Origin: Saprospiraceae bacterium | GTDB taxonomy: Bacteria > Bacteroidota > Bacteroidia > Chitinophagales > Saprospiraceae | NCBI GenBank assembly: GCA_016717145.1 | Contig: JADKGD010000023.1 | Coordinates: 1 to 59,519 of the forward strand | DNA length: 59,519 nucleotides | Direction: 5' to 3' | In this document: piece after piece, positions 27,231 to 36,722 of the stretch | How positions within the stretch are numbered: position 1 is the stretch's first letter | How the letters are laid out: every line of letters starts with the position of its first letter | Made by a program: the position numbers and the translations under genes | Notes under the pieces: model-generated | The model's input: the letters and a program-made list of their open reading frames with translations, nothing else | Database searches by the model: none | What the model was told of the DNA's origin: nothing

Positions 27231-28925
27231 ATGAAATCATTAAGCAAATATGCACAGTTACTGATCGTCATGGCTATTGTTATAGTCATTAATATTATTG
27301 CTTCATTTTTATTCCTTGAGTTTGATTTAACAGACGATCGTAGGTTTACACTTTCCCAGAGTACAATAGATATTGTTTCAAAAGTCGACGACAATATAAA
27401 TATAAAAATTCTTCTTGATGGAGAGTTTCCTGCAGGTTTTAAAAGACTGCAATCATCCGTCAGAGATATGATGGATAAGCTTCGGGATGTAAACCCAAAT
27501 ATCATCTTCGATTTTGAGGATCCTTCTGCAGGTACATTAAAGGAAATTGAACAAACAAGAAAAGTACTTTCTGAAGATAAGATTGTTCCTGTTTCTTTAA
27601 GTTATTCTGACGGCACACAAGTTGTCCAAAAAGCTGTTTTCCCTTTTGCTGTGGTTAACTATAAAAAGAGAAAGTATGTAGTTAACTTACTGGAAGAGCA
27701 GCAGCCAGGTGATGATGAAGATATTATCTTAAATAAATCGGTCGCTTTGCTTGAATACAAATTTGCAAATGCTTTTCAGAAACTTCAAGCCGATAGACCC
27801 CAGAATGTGCTATTTACAACTGGTAACGGAGAGTTGGATGAAAATCAGATATTCAGGTTAGAAAGTGAAATCAGAAAATTACATAGTGTCGGAAGGGTAA
27901 ATCTGGATAGCTTGATGAAACTGGATAGTACAATGGATTTGGTAATCGTGGCCGGCATAAAAACTCCAATGAATTTACAAAATCAATTTAAACTGGATCA
28001 ATACGTTATGGCAGGTGGAAAAATAATCTGGCTGATCGATAAATTTCCGGTTTCCTTGGACAGCATAAGCAAAAATAAATTTTACATCCCGACAGAAGTA
28101 GATACAGGTATCGATGATTTATTGTTTAAATATGGTGTAAGAATTTTGCCGGACCTGATCATGGATCTTGAATGCAGTTACATTCCTCAGGTAGTTGGCA
28201 TGTCCGGGGACAAAGTACAGACTAAACTTTTTCCGTGGTATTATCACATTTCTGCTGCTGCCAATGCATCACATCCGATAGTTAAAAATATAGATCGTGT
28301 CAATATGTTTTTCCCAAGTACCATCGATACTGTTAAAACAGCCACACAAATTAAAAAGACTATATTAATTAAAAGTTCAAAATATTCCAGGTCGCAATTA
28401 TCTCCGGTTCGGCTCACCTTTGAAATTCTCAAAGCTGCACCGGATCCTTCCAAATTTAACAATGGAAACCGGAATCTGGCGATACTGCTTGAAGGTGAGT
28501 TTGAGTCATTTTTTAAAAACAGGTTGACTCCCGAATTTGAAGGGACACTAAAACAAATCGGAGTCTCATTCCTTGATCATAGCAAACCGACAAAACAAAT
28601 GGTCATTTCTGATTCGGACTTTGCTAAAAACCTGTTAAATCCCACTACAGGACAGACAGAAGATATTGGTTATAATAAGTGGGAAAGGAAGTATTATAAA
28701 GGAAATAAAGACTTCATCCTTAATGCTGTGGAATACATGCTGAACGAAAAAAATGTGCTTGAATCCAGATCAAAGGAAGTTAAGCTTCGTTTATTAGACT
28801 CCGTGAAGACAAAAGATGAGAAATCCAAGTGGCAATTTATCAATGTTGTATTGCCTGTTATTTTTTTAACTATTTTTGGCTTTGTGTATCAATTTTTTAG
28901 AAAAAGAAGATATACTTCTTTGTAG
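27231..28925 (+). CDS. gldG: Gliding motility-associated ABC transporter substrate-binding protein GldG
   Basis: The 564-aa protein has an N-terminal membrane helix (about 10-30) and a large periplasmic part starting FDLTDDRRFTLSQSTIDIV, the family hallmark. A C-terminal helix (VVLPVIFLTIFGFVYQFF) is followed by the basic tail RKRRYTSL. It contains the GldG/ABC-2 associated domain (LFTTGNGELDENQIF; DLVIVAGIKTP; LDQYVMAGGKIIWLID). It acts with GldA and GldF at the inner membrane; its transported substrate is not established. Confidence 0.9.
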   Translation: MKSLSKYAQLLIVMAIVIVINIIASFLFLEFDLTDDRRFTLSQSTIDIVSKVDDNINIKILLDGEFPAGFKRLQSSVRDMMDKLRDVNPNIIFDFEDPSAGTLKEIEQTRKVLSEDKIVPVSLSYSDGTQVVQKAVFPFAVVNYKKRKYVVNLLEEQQPGDDEDIILNKSVALLEYKFANAFQKLQADRPQNVLFTTGNGELDENQIFRLESEIRKLHSVGRVNLDSLMKLDSTMDLVIVAGIKTPMNLQNQFKLDQYVMAGGKIIWLIDKFPVSLDSISKNKFYIPTEVDTGIDDLLFKYGVRILPDLIMDLECSYIPQVVGMSGDKVQTKLFPWYYHISAAANASHPIVKNIDRVNMFFPSTIDTVKTATQIKKTILIKSSKYSRSQLSPVRLTFEILKAAPDPSKFNNGNRNLAILLEGEFESFFKNRLTPEFEGTLKQIGVSFLDHSKPTKQMVISDSDFAKNLLNPTTGQTEDIGYNKWERKYYKGNKDFILNAVEYMLNEKNVLESRSKEVKLRLLDSVKTKDEKSKWQFINVVLPVIFLTIFGFVYQFFRKRRYTSL

Positions 28926-28949
28926 CATTTCTTTTATTCAACATAATTT

Positions 28950-29966
28950 ATGAAACAAGTAGGAACATTATTAATAATCCTTATTCTTTTGTCTTTGGGA
29001 GCATATGTTTTGTTTCAAAATAGTCAGGATACAAAGAAGGGAACAAAATCGCCGGATAGAAATTTTACTGTTGAGTCGATGGATATCGTCGATAAAATTG
29101 TTATAAAACATGCTAAGCTAAGTCCTATGGTTTTTACAAGAACAGGTAAATCCTCATGGTTACTTAATGGAAAATATAATGTAAATGATGCCGTGTTTAT
29201 TAATGTTGAAAAATGTCTAACCGGAATGAAAATGTTATATATTCCTTCCAAAGCTGCAAATAAAAGTATTGGGGAAAGTATTACATCTGATGGGATTAAA
29301 GTATCACTTTTTGAAAACAAAGATGAAAATAACCCTTTTAAAACATTTTTTGTAGGGACTGATACACAGAAAGGTGAGGGCACACATATGATTATGGAAG
29401 GCGCGAGTCAACCTTACGTAATGCATTTACCTGGCTTAATGGGTGGCCTTAGATCAAGATTCGAACAACCGTTAGGAAATTACAGAGATAAATATTTATA
29501 CCGATTACCTTTGGATAAAATTGAATATATTGAAGTTCAATATCCAAAAAACGAGGTTTCATCTTTTCTTATTGAAATGAAAAGCCCTATTCCAACTGTC
29601 ACTAAACTTTCCAAAATAACAGACAATGACAATAAAAAACTAAACGAACGAATTCTGAGGCAATATATTGCACAGTTTGAGCATCTTGGCGCAGAAGAAC
29701 TTATAAATGATTTTCCGAACCGTGACTCCATAATAACCAAAGTCCCATACTGTGTTGTTAAAATAAAAACTAAAGATGGCTTTGTTAGTAAAAATAGTTT
29801 TTTCGGATATGAAGACATTGTGGAAGGAAAATTGAACTCAAGAACGCCTAAAGATATTAAGTCTTTAAACAGACTATTTGTCTGGACGGAAGAAAAAGAT
29901 TTCTATACAGTACAAAGCAGGGTTTTTGGCGGAATATTTCTTGGTTATGAAGATTTTTACAGATAA
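28950..29966 (+). CDS. DUF4340 domain-containing protein in the gld operon
   Basis: The 338-aa protein has an N-terminal membrane anchor (about 5-23) and an extracytoplasmic region. The DUF4340 pattern includes IVIKHAKLSPMVFTRTGKSSWLLNG at about 50-75 (DKIVI followed by a W-containing hairpin), KTFFVGTDTQKGEGTHM, and NYRDKYLYRLPLDKIEYIEV. Genes of this family regularly follow GldG-type genes, including in bacteria that do not glide, so it is probably an accessory part of the transporter. The gap to gldG is 24 bases. Confidence 0.8.
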   Translation: MKQVGTLLIILILLSLGAYVLFQNSQDTKKGTKSPDRNFTVESMDIVDKIVIKHAKLSPMVFTRTGKSSWLLNGKYNVNDAVFINVEKCLTGMKMLYIPSKAANKSIGESITSDGIKVSLFENKDENNPFKTFFVGTDTQKGEGTHMIMEGASQPYVMHLPGLMGGLRSRFEQPLGNYRDKYLYRLPLDKIEYIEVQYPKNEVSSFLIEMKSPIPTVTKLSKITDNDNKKLNERILRQYIAQFEHLGAEELINDFPNRDSIITKVPYCVVKIKTKDGFVSKNSFFGYEDIVEGKLNSRTPKDIKSLNRLFVWTEEKDFYTVQSRVFGGIFLGYEDFYR

Positions 29967-30030
29967 ATTAAAAAAATGGAATTTTAGATAAAAAAACGCA
30001 ATATCTTGTCATTAAATTTATTTTTATATT

Positions 30031-31230
30031 GTGCGAGTAGTTATTTTTTTTCTTATTATTTTCTTTTCCTGCATTTCCTGGGTGAAACCCGATGCTTGGG
30101 GTTTTTATGGACATAGATTAATTAATAGAATGGCTGTGTTCACACTTCCAACAGAAATGATGGGTTTCTTTAAGAATAATATTGAGTATATGACGGAGCA
30201 TGCTATTGATCCTGACAAAAGAAGATACGCAACAAAACACGAAGCACCCCGACATTATATTGATATTGACCACTGGGACAAGATACCCTTTCCCAATGTG
30301 CCAAGAGACTTTGAAGAAGCTATAATTAAACATTGTAAAGTCAAATTTATTTCTAATGGAGATACTTTATTTTTTGACAAAGTGATCACCACCGATAGTA
30401 TTGTGCTGTCAACATCAGTTTTAGGAGGTGTCAGATTGAGCATCTCATATCCATTATTTGTGAAATATTGGAAAAAGATTATTAAACCAATGTACTATGA
30501 AGACGAATGGCGGTTAAGTGGTTATGACCTTGATGAATTGTTCAACACTTCTTATTTTCATAGTAATAGGATAGATGTACTTATTGAAGATCATTTTTCA
30601 GAGCATGGCATTGTACCTTACCACCTTGAAAACATGATGTATAAACTTACCAGAGCTTTTGAAAATAAAGATTATAACATGGTGTTAAGGCAATCAGCCG
30701 AATTTGGACATTATATCAGTGACGCTCATGTACCCTTGCATACGACTACTAATTATAATGGACAAATGACCGATCAAGTAGGTATTCATGCTTTTTGGGA
30801 GTCAAGAATTCCTGAATTATTTGCTGAACGGGAATATGATTTTTTTGTAGGTAAGGCGGAGTATATTGAAAATCCAAAAGACTTTTTTTGGAATATAATT
30901 ATTAAAGCTCACGGACATCTTGATAGTGTTTTGAGCGTTGAAAAGAGGTTGAGTAAAGAATTTGATTCTGACAGACAATATTGTTATGACGAACGACTAA
31001 ATAAGACCATCAGAATTCAATGTCCGGAATATGCTGATGCTTACACAAAAGCATTAGGGTCTATGGTTGAAGAACAAATGAGATCTTCGATTCATGCAGT
31101 AGGTTCATGTATATACACTTGCTGGGTCAATGCGGGACAACCTGTTATGGCAAGTTTCCCTGAAATTTCATTCAAGGAGGAAGAAATCATTCCCGATAAA
31201 AATGTAAAAACCAGAACGCACGACAATTAG
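30031..31230 (+). CDS. Zinc-dependent phospholipase C/S1-P1 nuclease-like secreted protein
   Basis: The 399-aa protein starts with GTG and a signal peptide (about residues 1-20), directly followed by DAWGFYGHRLINRMAVF. In this fold the mature N-terminal tryptophan and nearby histidines bind zinc. A second zinc region is seen as AEFGHYISDAHVPLHTTTNY and IHAFWESRIPEL, and IHAVGSCIYTCW lies near the C-terminus. It probably hydrolyses phosphate esters (phospholipid or nucleic acid) in the periplasm or outside. It stands alone after the gld operon. Confidence 0.8.
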   Translation: MRVVIFFLIIFFSCISWVKPDAWGFYGHRLINRMAVFTLPTEMMGFFKNNIEYMTEHAIDPDKRRYATKHEAPRHYIDIDHWDKIPFPNVPRDFEEAIIKHCKVKFISNGDTLFFDKVITTDSIVLSTSVLGGVRLSISYPLFVKYWKKIIKPMYYEDEWRLSGYDLDELFNTSYFHSNRIDVLIEDHFSEHGIVPYHLENMMYKLTRAFENKDYNMVLRQSAEFGHYISDAHVPLHTTTNYNGQMTDQVGIHAFWESRIPELFAEREYDFFVGKAEYIENPKDFFWNIIIKAHGHLDSVLSVEKRLSKEFDSDRQYCYDERLNKTIRIQCPEYADAYTKALGSMVEEQMRSSIHAVGSCIYTCWVNAGQPVMASFPEISFKEEEIIPDKNVKTRTHDN

Positions 31231-31254
31231 CCAACGCTATACTATTATTTTAAA

Positions 31255-31665
31255 TTAATTAACATATCTGGCACTGCCTGTAATCACACCTATAAAACCA
31301 AGTAACACAGTCACAATGGTATCTGTTATAACAAACCAAACCGGGAAGGAATAGGTAAATAAATATACCATAACCGGAATAAAAATAACACTAGCCGTAA
31401 CCATTCCAATAGCCATTCTATTAACATCAACGGTCAAACTACTAATCAATCCCGCAGCAAATGATGCAAGACCATGGCTTATAGCAATTATAATAAATGC
31501 TTTGGTAGGTAAAGAAGCCATCCACTTAATGGCAGCAATCCTGTCACTATAGTCTAATCCTTCGGGTTGAGGATATAATCCTTCTCTGATCATTTGGGCC
31601 ATAAATATGATTAACAATGCAGCAATCAAAGCCGTTAATATGCCAAAAACCTGTTTCAAAATCAA
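31255..31665 (-). CDS. Small four-helix membrane protein, unknown function
   Basis: The 136-aa protein has four predicted membrane helices: about 5-24, 53-73, 80-101 and 105-128. A hydrophilic loop of about 25 residues (REGLYPQPEGLDYSDRIAAI) lies between helices 1 and 2. I do not recognise the family. It lies 51 bases downstream of the gamma-glutamyltransferase gene on the same strand and may be its operon partner. Confidence 0.65.
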   Translation of the reverse strand: MILKQVFGILTALIAALLIIFMAQMIREGLYPQPEGLDYSDRIAAIKWMASLPTKAFIIIAISHGLASFAAGLISSLTVDVNRMAIGMVTASVIFIPVMVYLFTYSFPVWFVITDTIVTVLLGFIGVITGSARYVN

Positions 31666-31715
31666 TTTTTTTTATTTAATAAATAGAAAACACGTAAATG
31701 TGTTTGTATACATAA

Positions 31716-33434
31716 TCAATATCCTTTTGCATCGTCGTCTCCGCGATGGTCTGCGGCTCCTGATAATTTTCCTTTGTCAGTAATATAAATTGCCTCCACC
31801 CGACCAATAGGTCCGCGCTCTTTAAAATTATGCCCAATACTCTCCAGTATCTTCCGTTCTTTAAGGTCAATAGCATCTTTTTCAATTTGGACAATATCCG
31901 GTAACCACTGATGATGAAATCTTGGCGCCTGTACTGCCTCATTAATTGTTTGATTGTAATCCAATACATTAACAATCGTCTGGAATACTGAAGTAATTAT
32001 AGTTGAGCCACCAGGTGTACCAACTACCATTAGAAGATTCCCGTTTTTTTCGATTATAGTTGGTGTCATTGAGCTAAGCATCCTTTTATTAGGTTCAATC
32101 TTATTTGCTACCGCACCTATAAGACCATACATATTCGGGGTTCCGGCTTTAATAGAAAAATCATCCATTTCATTGTTTAGAATAAAACCGGCATCTTTCA
32201 CCACGGTGAATGCACCATAACCTCCATTCAGTGTTGTTGTGATAGAGACAGCATTTCCTTCTGCATCAATAATTGAAAAATGGGTCGTTTCTTCACTGTG
32301 TATTTCGCCAGGTAAACATTGCTCACTTTTTGTTGCCAGTCTGGGATTAAAATCAGACATTCTATGTACGATATAAGTACTATCCAGTAATCGGTTTATT
32401 GGAACTGGATAAAAATCTGCATCACCTAAATGTTTTGATCTGTCTGCATAAACTCTTCTTTCAGCTTCAACCAAAAGGTGTACAGAGGCCGCAGAGTGAA
32501 ATTTTAAAGCCATTAGATCATACGGTTCCACCATTTTAAGCAATTGAATCAAAGCAATCCCTCCGCTTGAAGGAGGAGGCATGGTTATGATTCTATATTC
32601 TCTATATTTTGAAGTTAAGGGTTTTCTCCAGATAGATGTATAATTTTTAAGATCCTCTATGGAGATAAGACCTCCGCCGGCTTTCATTTCATTTGCTATT
32701 TGTTCGGCCACAATGCCAGCATAAAATCCATCCCGACCTTCATCCCTTATTTTTTCTAATGTTGAAGCCAATTCTTTTTGAACCAACAAATCTCCTGCAA
32801 TCCAAAGATCTTTCTGAAAAGCGGTTTTATTCAGATTATATTTGTTGAAATTTTGTTGTTCTTCATTTAAGTTTTTTGCTTCTCTTTCAGTAATCCTAAA
32901 TCCATTTTTTGCCAAATCTATGGAAGGTTGGATAAGTTTTTTCCAGTCTTTTAATTTACTGTATTTCTTAAATATTTCAACCATTCCATCTACGGATCCG
33001 GGAACGCCAGCAGCGAGATGCCCATAGATACTTTTATGACTAATAGGGTTACCTATACTATCGAGATACATATCAGTAGTAGCTTTTGAAGGAGCTTTTT
33101 CTCTAAAGTCAAGGGTGTTTATTTCTCCACTTGAACCTCTGTAAACCATAAAACCTCCACCACCAATATTTCCTGCACCCGGATAACATACTGCAAGAGC
33201 AAACTGTACAGCAATTGCCGCATCTGCCGCATTCCCTCCCTGGTGTAATATGTTTATTCCGATTTCCGTAGCAACCGGATGGGCGGTAACGACCATAGCG
33301 CTGTCAGCTTCAATTGATTTTGTAATATTATATAAACTGGCATTATTGCTTGCTTGCTTGCACTGGATCAGTATAATTAATGTAAAAAAAAACGATATCT
33401 TAGATAATGTGTTCAAGAAACTGTTATTTTGCAT
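31716..33434 (-). CDS. ggt: Gamma-glutamyltransferase (lipoprotein)
   Basis: The 572-aa proenzyme hydrolyses glutathione and transfers its gamma-glutamyl group. It cleaves itself before the first threonine of TTHFSIID, which becomes the nucleophile of the small subunit. Other landmarks are NIGGGGFMVYRG, LDFREKAPSKAT, MPPPSSGGIALIQLL, LNNEMDDFS (substrate loop) and the glycine loop MVVGTPGGSTIITSVFQT. The signal peptide ends LIQC, so Cys25 may carry lipid and anchor the enzyme in the periplasm. Confidence 0.92.
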   Translation of the reverse strand: MQNNSFLNTLSKISFFFTLIILIQCKQASNNASLYNITKSIEADSAMVVTAHPVATEIGINILHQGGNAADAAIAVQFALAVCYPGAGNIGGGGFMVYRGSSGEINTLDFREKAPSKATTDMYLDSIGNPISHKSIYGHLAAGVPGSVDGMVEIFKKYSKLKDWKKLIQPSIDLAKNGFRITEREAKNLNEEQQNFNKYNLNKTAFQKDLWIAGDLLVQKELASTLEKIRDEGRDGFYAGIVAEQIANEMKAGGGLISIEDLKNYTSIWRKPLTSKYREYRIITMPPPSSGGIALIQLLKMVEPYDLMALKFHSAASVHLLVEAERRVYADRSKHLGDADFYPVPINRLLDSTYIVHRMSDFNPRLATKSEQCLPGEIHSEETTHFSIIDAEGNAVSITTTLNGGYGAFTVVKDAGFILNNEMDDFSIKAGTPNMYGLIGAVANKIEPNKRMLSSMTPTIIEKNGNLLMVVGTPGGSTIITSVFQTIVNVLDYNQTINEAVQAPRFHHQWLPDIVQIEKDAIDLKERKILESIGHNFKERGPIGRVEAIYITDKGKLSGAADHRGDDDAKGY

Positions 33435-33568
33435 TAATTTAATATTTAGAGGTTAAAGATAAAATATAATTTTTAATTCGCCGTTTTATCCCGATAATAT
33501 TAAGTGGCCAACCTATTTAATTATTTACATATAAGGTATATAAATAATATATAATAAACTAGTATTTA

Positions 33569-34666
33569 ATGAAAAAAATATTTTTAACTTCTATTTTGCT
33601 TTGTACATTTATTTTAGGATCCGAGGCTCAGAAATTTGTGAATGAATTTTTGAATATAGGTGTTGGAGCAAGGGCTCATGGTATGTTTGGTTCAGTTGTT
33701 GCAAATGTAAGTGACGGGACTTCTGCATACTGGAATACAGCAGGATTGACGGAAATCGAAAGCCCCCTTCAATTAAATGTGATGCATGCAAAGTGGTTTG
33801 GCGATGTTGCAAATTATGATTATATTTCAATAGCAAAAAAGCTTAATTCAAAAAACAAAACAGTAGTTGCTTTTTCATTTATAAGATTAGGTGTGGACAA
33901 TATACCCAATACATTAAATCTGATTGGCCCTGATGGTACTGTAGATTATAATAGGGTAACCAATTTTTCAGCATCAGATTATGCCGGTATATTTTCATAT
34001 GCAAGGACACTTGGAGCATCTGAAAAGTTATCTGTAGGTGGAAATATTAAAATCATTCATCGATCCATAGGTAGTTTTGGCAAATCATGGGGTTTTGGTA
34101 CTGATTTAAGTCTAAAATATAAAGGAGACCATATTAATTGGGGAATATCTGCCAGAGATATAACCACAACTTTTAATGCATGGACATTCAGTTTGACTGA
34201 AGAAGAGAAAAGAGTTTTTCAAACCACGGGAAATGATATCCCTGTAAGTAGTTCTGAGGTTACTTTGCCAAGAGTCATCATTGGCGGAGCTTATCATGGT
34301 ACACGGGGCAAAGTATCCTATCTTGCTGAATTAGATCTGACTATTTCATCAAATCGGACCAAAGCAGGTGTACTTTCGGGTAAAAATTTTAATGTTGATC
34401 CAAGTTTTGGTTTTGAACTTGGTTATTTAAATAAAGTGTTTTTAAGAGGAGGTCTTGGAAATATTCAGTCGGTTATTAACCCTGCCAAAACAAGCGAACG
34501 TGTGTTTGAAATCCAACCTAATGTAGGACTTGGACTCAAACTTGGAAGACTTAAAATTGATTATGCTTTGGCTAATATAGGCAGTGTAAGCGGAGTATTG
34601 GTATCCCACATTTTTTCTTTAAGCTTAGACTTTGTTCCTAATGAATTAAGGTCCAAAACACCGTAA
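33569..34666 (+). CDS. PorV/PorQ family outer-membrane protein
   Basis: The 365-aa protein has a signal peptide (ends GSEAQ, residue 21) and the family start FLNIGVGARAHGMFGSVVANVSDGTSAYWNTAGL, shown here only as a landmark in parts: FLNIGVGARA, VSDGTSAYWN. A FadL-like beta-barrel follows, ending with a typical outer-membrane C-terminal strand (SHIFSLSLDFVP). PorV and relatives carry T9SS cargo at the cell surface. This copy may serve T9SS or be a PorV-like paralogue; no other por gene is nearby. Confidence 0.8.
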   Translation: MKKIFLTSILLCTFILGSEAQKFVNEFLNIGVGARAHGMFGSVVANVSDGTSAYWNTAGLTEIESPLQLNVMHAKWFGDVANYDYISIAKKLNSKNKTVVAFSFIRLGVDNIPNTLNLIGPDGTVDYNRVTNFSASDYAGIFSYARTLGASEKLSVGGNIKIIHRSIGSFGKSWGFGTDLSLKYKGDHINWGISARDITTTFNAWTFSLTEEEKRVFQTTGNDIPVSSSEVTLPRVIIGGAYHGTRGKVSYLAELDLTISSNRTKAGVLSGKNFNVDPSFGFELGYLNKVFLRGGLGNIQSVINPAKTSERVFEIQPNVGLGLKLGRLKIDYALANIGSVSGVLVSHIFSLSLDFVPNELRSKTP

Positions 34667-34691
34667 GTTGATTAACCACATCATACATTAT

Positions 34692-35324
34692 TTAAAAATT
34701 TGGGGGCTTGATATTCTGAAAATGTCCATTTAACTCCGCTCGTTTTCTCAATTTTTCAGCTTCAAGAACTATAGGAATAAGATTTTCGAGATGATTGATT
34801 AAAAATAATTGTCTATCCTTTTCTGCACTAATTGCCAATAATTTTAATTCTTGCTCTATATTTAAACCCAACTTGTGTGCCAACTGAAAAGATCTGAAAG
34901 TTGGAATTTCTTCGATTTTAATGTTATTTATTTTCATGATGCTGTACAATTCCTCAATAAGACTTCTCAGTTTAAGAGCATCAACTAAATCCATAGTATC
35001 GTCCCAAGGCATTCTTGATATTTGACCTCCCGGATATAATTTACCATGCATAATTTTATAAAATTCGACAATCTCAAACCATCCGATCCCTAGAGCTTTG
35101 ATATCCATTTTTCCATCATCGTATTTTTTTACAATCTTTGTAATTTTTAGTTCTGTTCCATATACCAAATCCTTACCTTCAAAGTAAGGTGGAATGCCAA
35201 AAGTTGAATTATTATTGACACAATCATGAATGAGTTGTTTATACCTCGGTTCAAAAATATGCAGCCTGAGTTCTTCTCCGGGAAAAACGACCAATGATAA
35301 AGGAAATAGTGGAATATATATCAT
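34692..35324 (-). CDS. Lon N-terminal-like (substrate-binding) domain protein
   Basis: The 210-aa protein consists only of the LON substrate-binding domain: IPLFPLSLVVFPGEELRLHIFEPRY at the N-terminus (the conserved PLFPL and FEPRY parts), FGIPPYF, and a helical C-terminal half. It lacks the ATPase and protease domains. Stand-alone proteins of this type are common in bacteria; function is unclear, perhaps substrate recognition or regulation. It is 27 bases downstream of pepT on the same strand. Confidence 0.85.
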   Translation of the reverse strand: MIYIPLFPLSLVVFPGEELRLHIFEPRYKQLIHDCVNNNSTFGIPPYFEGKDLVYGTELKITKIVKKYDDGKMDIKALGIGWFEIVEFYKIMHGKLYPGGQISRMPWDDTMDLVDALKLRSLIEELYSIMKINNIKIEEIPTFRSFQLAHKLGLNIEQELKLLAISAEKDRQLFLINHLENLIPIVLEAEKLRKRAELNGHFQNIKPPNF

Positions 35325-35351
35325 GTTAATAAGTCATGTTACAAGTAACAA

Positions 35352-36584
35352 TTAAGTCGTACCGGCAACCAATTTACATATTTCTAATACAGTGTCAACG
35401 CCTTTTTGCATATCCTGTACCGATACCCATTCATGTTTTGAGTGTATGGCCTGTTCTCCTGCAAAAATATTAGGACATGGAAGTCCCATATGGGACAGAA
35501 TGGCGCCGTCGGTTCCGCCCCTAATACTTCCAATTATCGGAACAATTCCCACATTCTGCATCGCTTTTATGGCTATTTCGCTTACATGCGGGAACTTATT
35601 TAATACCTCTTTCATGTTTCTGTATTGAGGTTTAACTTCAATTGAATAAGTAGAAAATGGATAGGACAGTAATACTTCCTTCGTGATACGTTCTATTAAG
35701 CCAGCATATTCATGAAGATTTGCCGTATTAAAATCCCGAAGTATAAAATCGAGGCTTGCTGATTCTAATCCGCCTAAAATTTTATTTGGATGAATAAATC
35801 CTTCTTTTTTATCAGTGGTTTCAGGAGATAAAGTCAATTTCGGTAATTTTGAGATAATTTCTCCAATTATTTTTATGGCATTTTCCATAGAACCTTTGGC
35901 ATAACCCGGATGTGCACTTACCCCATTTATGTGCAGTTTTAAAGAATCAGCCGAAAAATTTTCATCTTCAAAACATCCTATATCTCCTGAATCCATAGTA
36001 TATCCAAAGTCTGAATCCAGTAAGTCCAAATCAACTTTTGCGACACCCTTACCTATTTCTTCGTCAGTGGTCAGCAGTGCTTTAATATCTCCATGTTTTA
36101 TTGATGGGTCATTTACCAACTGGTATATCGCATCCATTATTACGGCTACACCTGACTTATCATCACTTCCTAATAAGGTAAGACCGCTGGCAGTAATAAT
36201 GTCATGACCAATTTTATTAATTAATTGCGGATATTGTTTGCTGGATATGACCTGGGTTTTGTCATCAGGTAATATGATATCTTGTCCCTGATAATTTGAA
36301 TGAAGTATAGGTTTGACATTTGTACCACTGCAATCTGATGCTGTGTCCAAATGAGCACAAAAAAAGATTTTAGGTACAACTTGTTCTATGTTTGAAGGAA
36401 TTGACGCATAGATATATCCTGCATCATTTGTCGTAAAAGTCACACCCATCTCTTTTAATTCATTGGCAATAAATGCTGTGAGATCCTTTTGTTTTGCTGA
36501 TGACGGAAATGTTTGACTGGCGGGATCAGACTGGGTATCTATTTGTACATAACTTAAAAATCTGTCTGCAACTGTATATTTCAT
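35352..36584 (-). CDS. pepT: Peptidase T (tripeptide aminopeptidase)
   Basis: The 410-aa M20B metallopeptidase removes N-terminal residues from tripeptides in the cytoplasm. Zinc ligands and catalytic residues are seen in FFCAHLDTASD (His and catalytic Asp), GSDDKSGVAVIMDAI (bridging Asp), LLTTDEEIGKG (catalytic Glu pair), MDSGDIGCFE and, at the C-terminus, FAGEQAIHSKHEWV. The dimerisation part has NGVSAHPGYAKGSMENAI and RGGTDGAILSHMGLPCPN. Length is normal for PepT. Confidence 0.95.
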   Translation of the reverse strand: MKYTVADRFLSYVQIDTQSDPASQTFPSSAKQKDLTAFIANELKEMGVTFTTNDAGYIYASIPSNIEQVVPKIFFCAHLDTASDCSGTNVKPILHSNYQGQDIILPDDKTQVISSKQYPQLINKIGHDIITASGLTLLGSDDKSGVAVIMDAIYQLVNDPSIKHGDIKALLTTDEEIGKGVAKVDLDLLDSDFGYTMDSGDIGCFEDENFSADSLKLHINGVSAHPGYAKGSMENAIKIIGEIISKLPKLTLSPETTDKKEGFIHPNKILGGLESASLDFILRDFNTANLHEYAGLIERITKEVLLSYPFSTYSIEVKPQYRNMKEVLNKFPHVSEIAIKAMQNVGIVPIIGSIRGGTDGAILSHMGLPCPNIFAGEQAIHSKHEWVSVQDMQKGVDTVLEICKLVAGTT

Positions 36585-36722
36585 ATTTATTCTATTATTT
36601 TAATATGGTTCAAATTTGATCTCCGGCTCAAAGATAGGACTATGTAGCCAATAATTGGAATCATTTGAATTGATGTTCAATAATCTTACAAAAGTGATAT
36701 ATTTGTCTGCAATATTCCAAAT

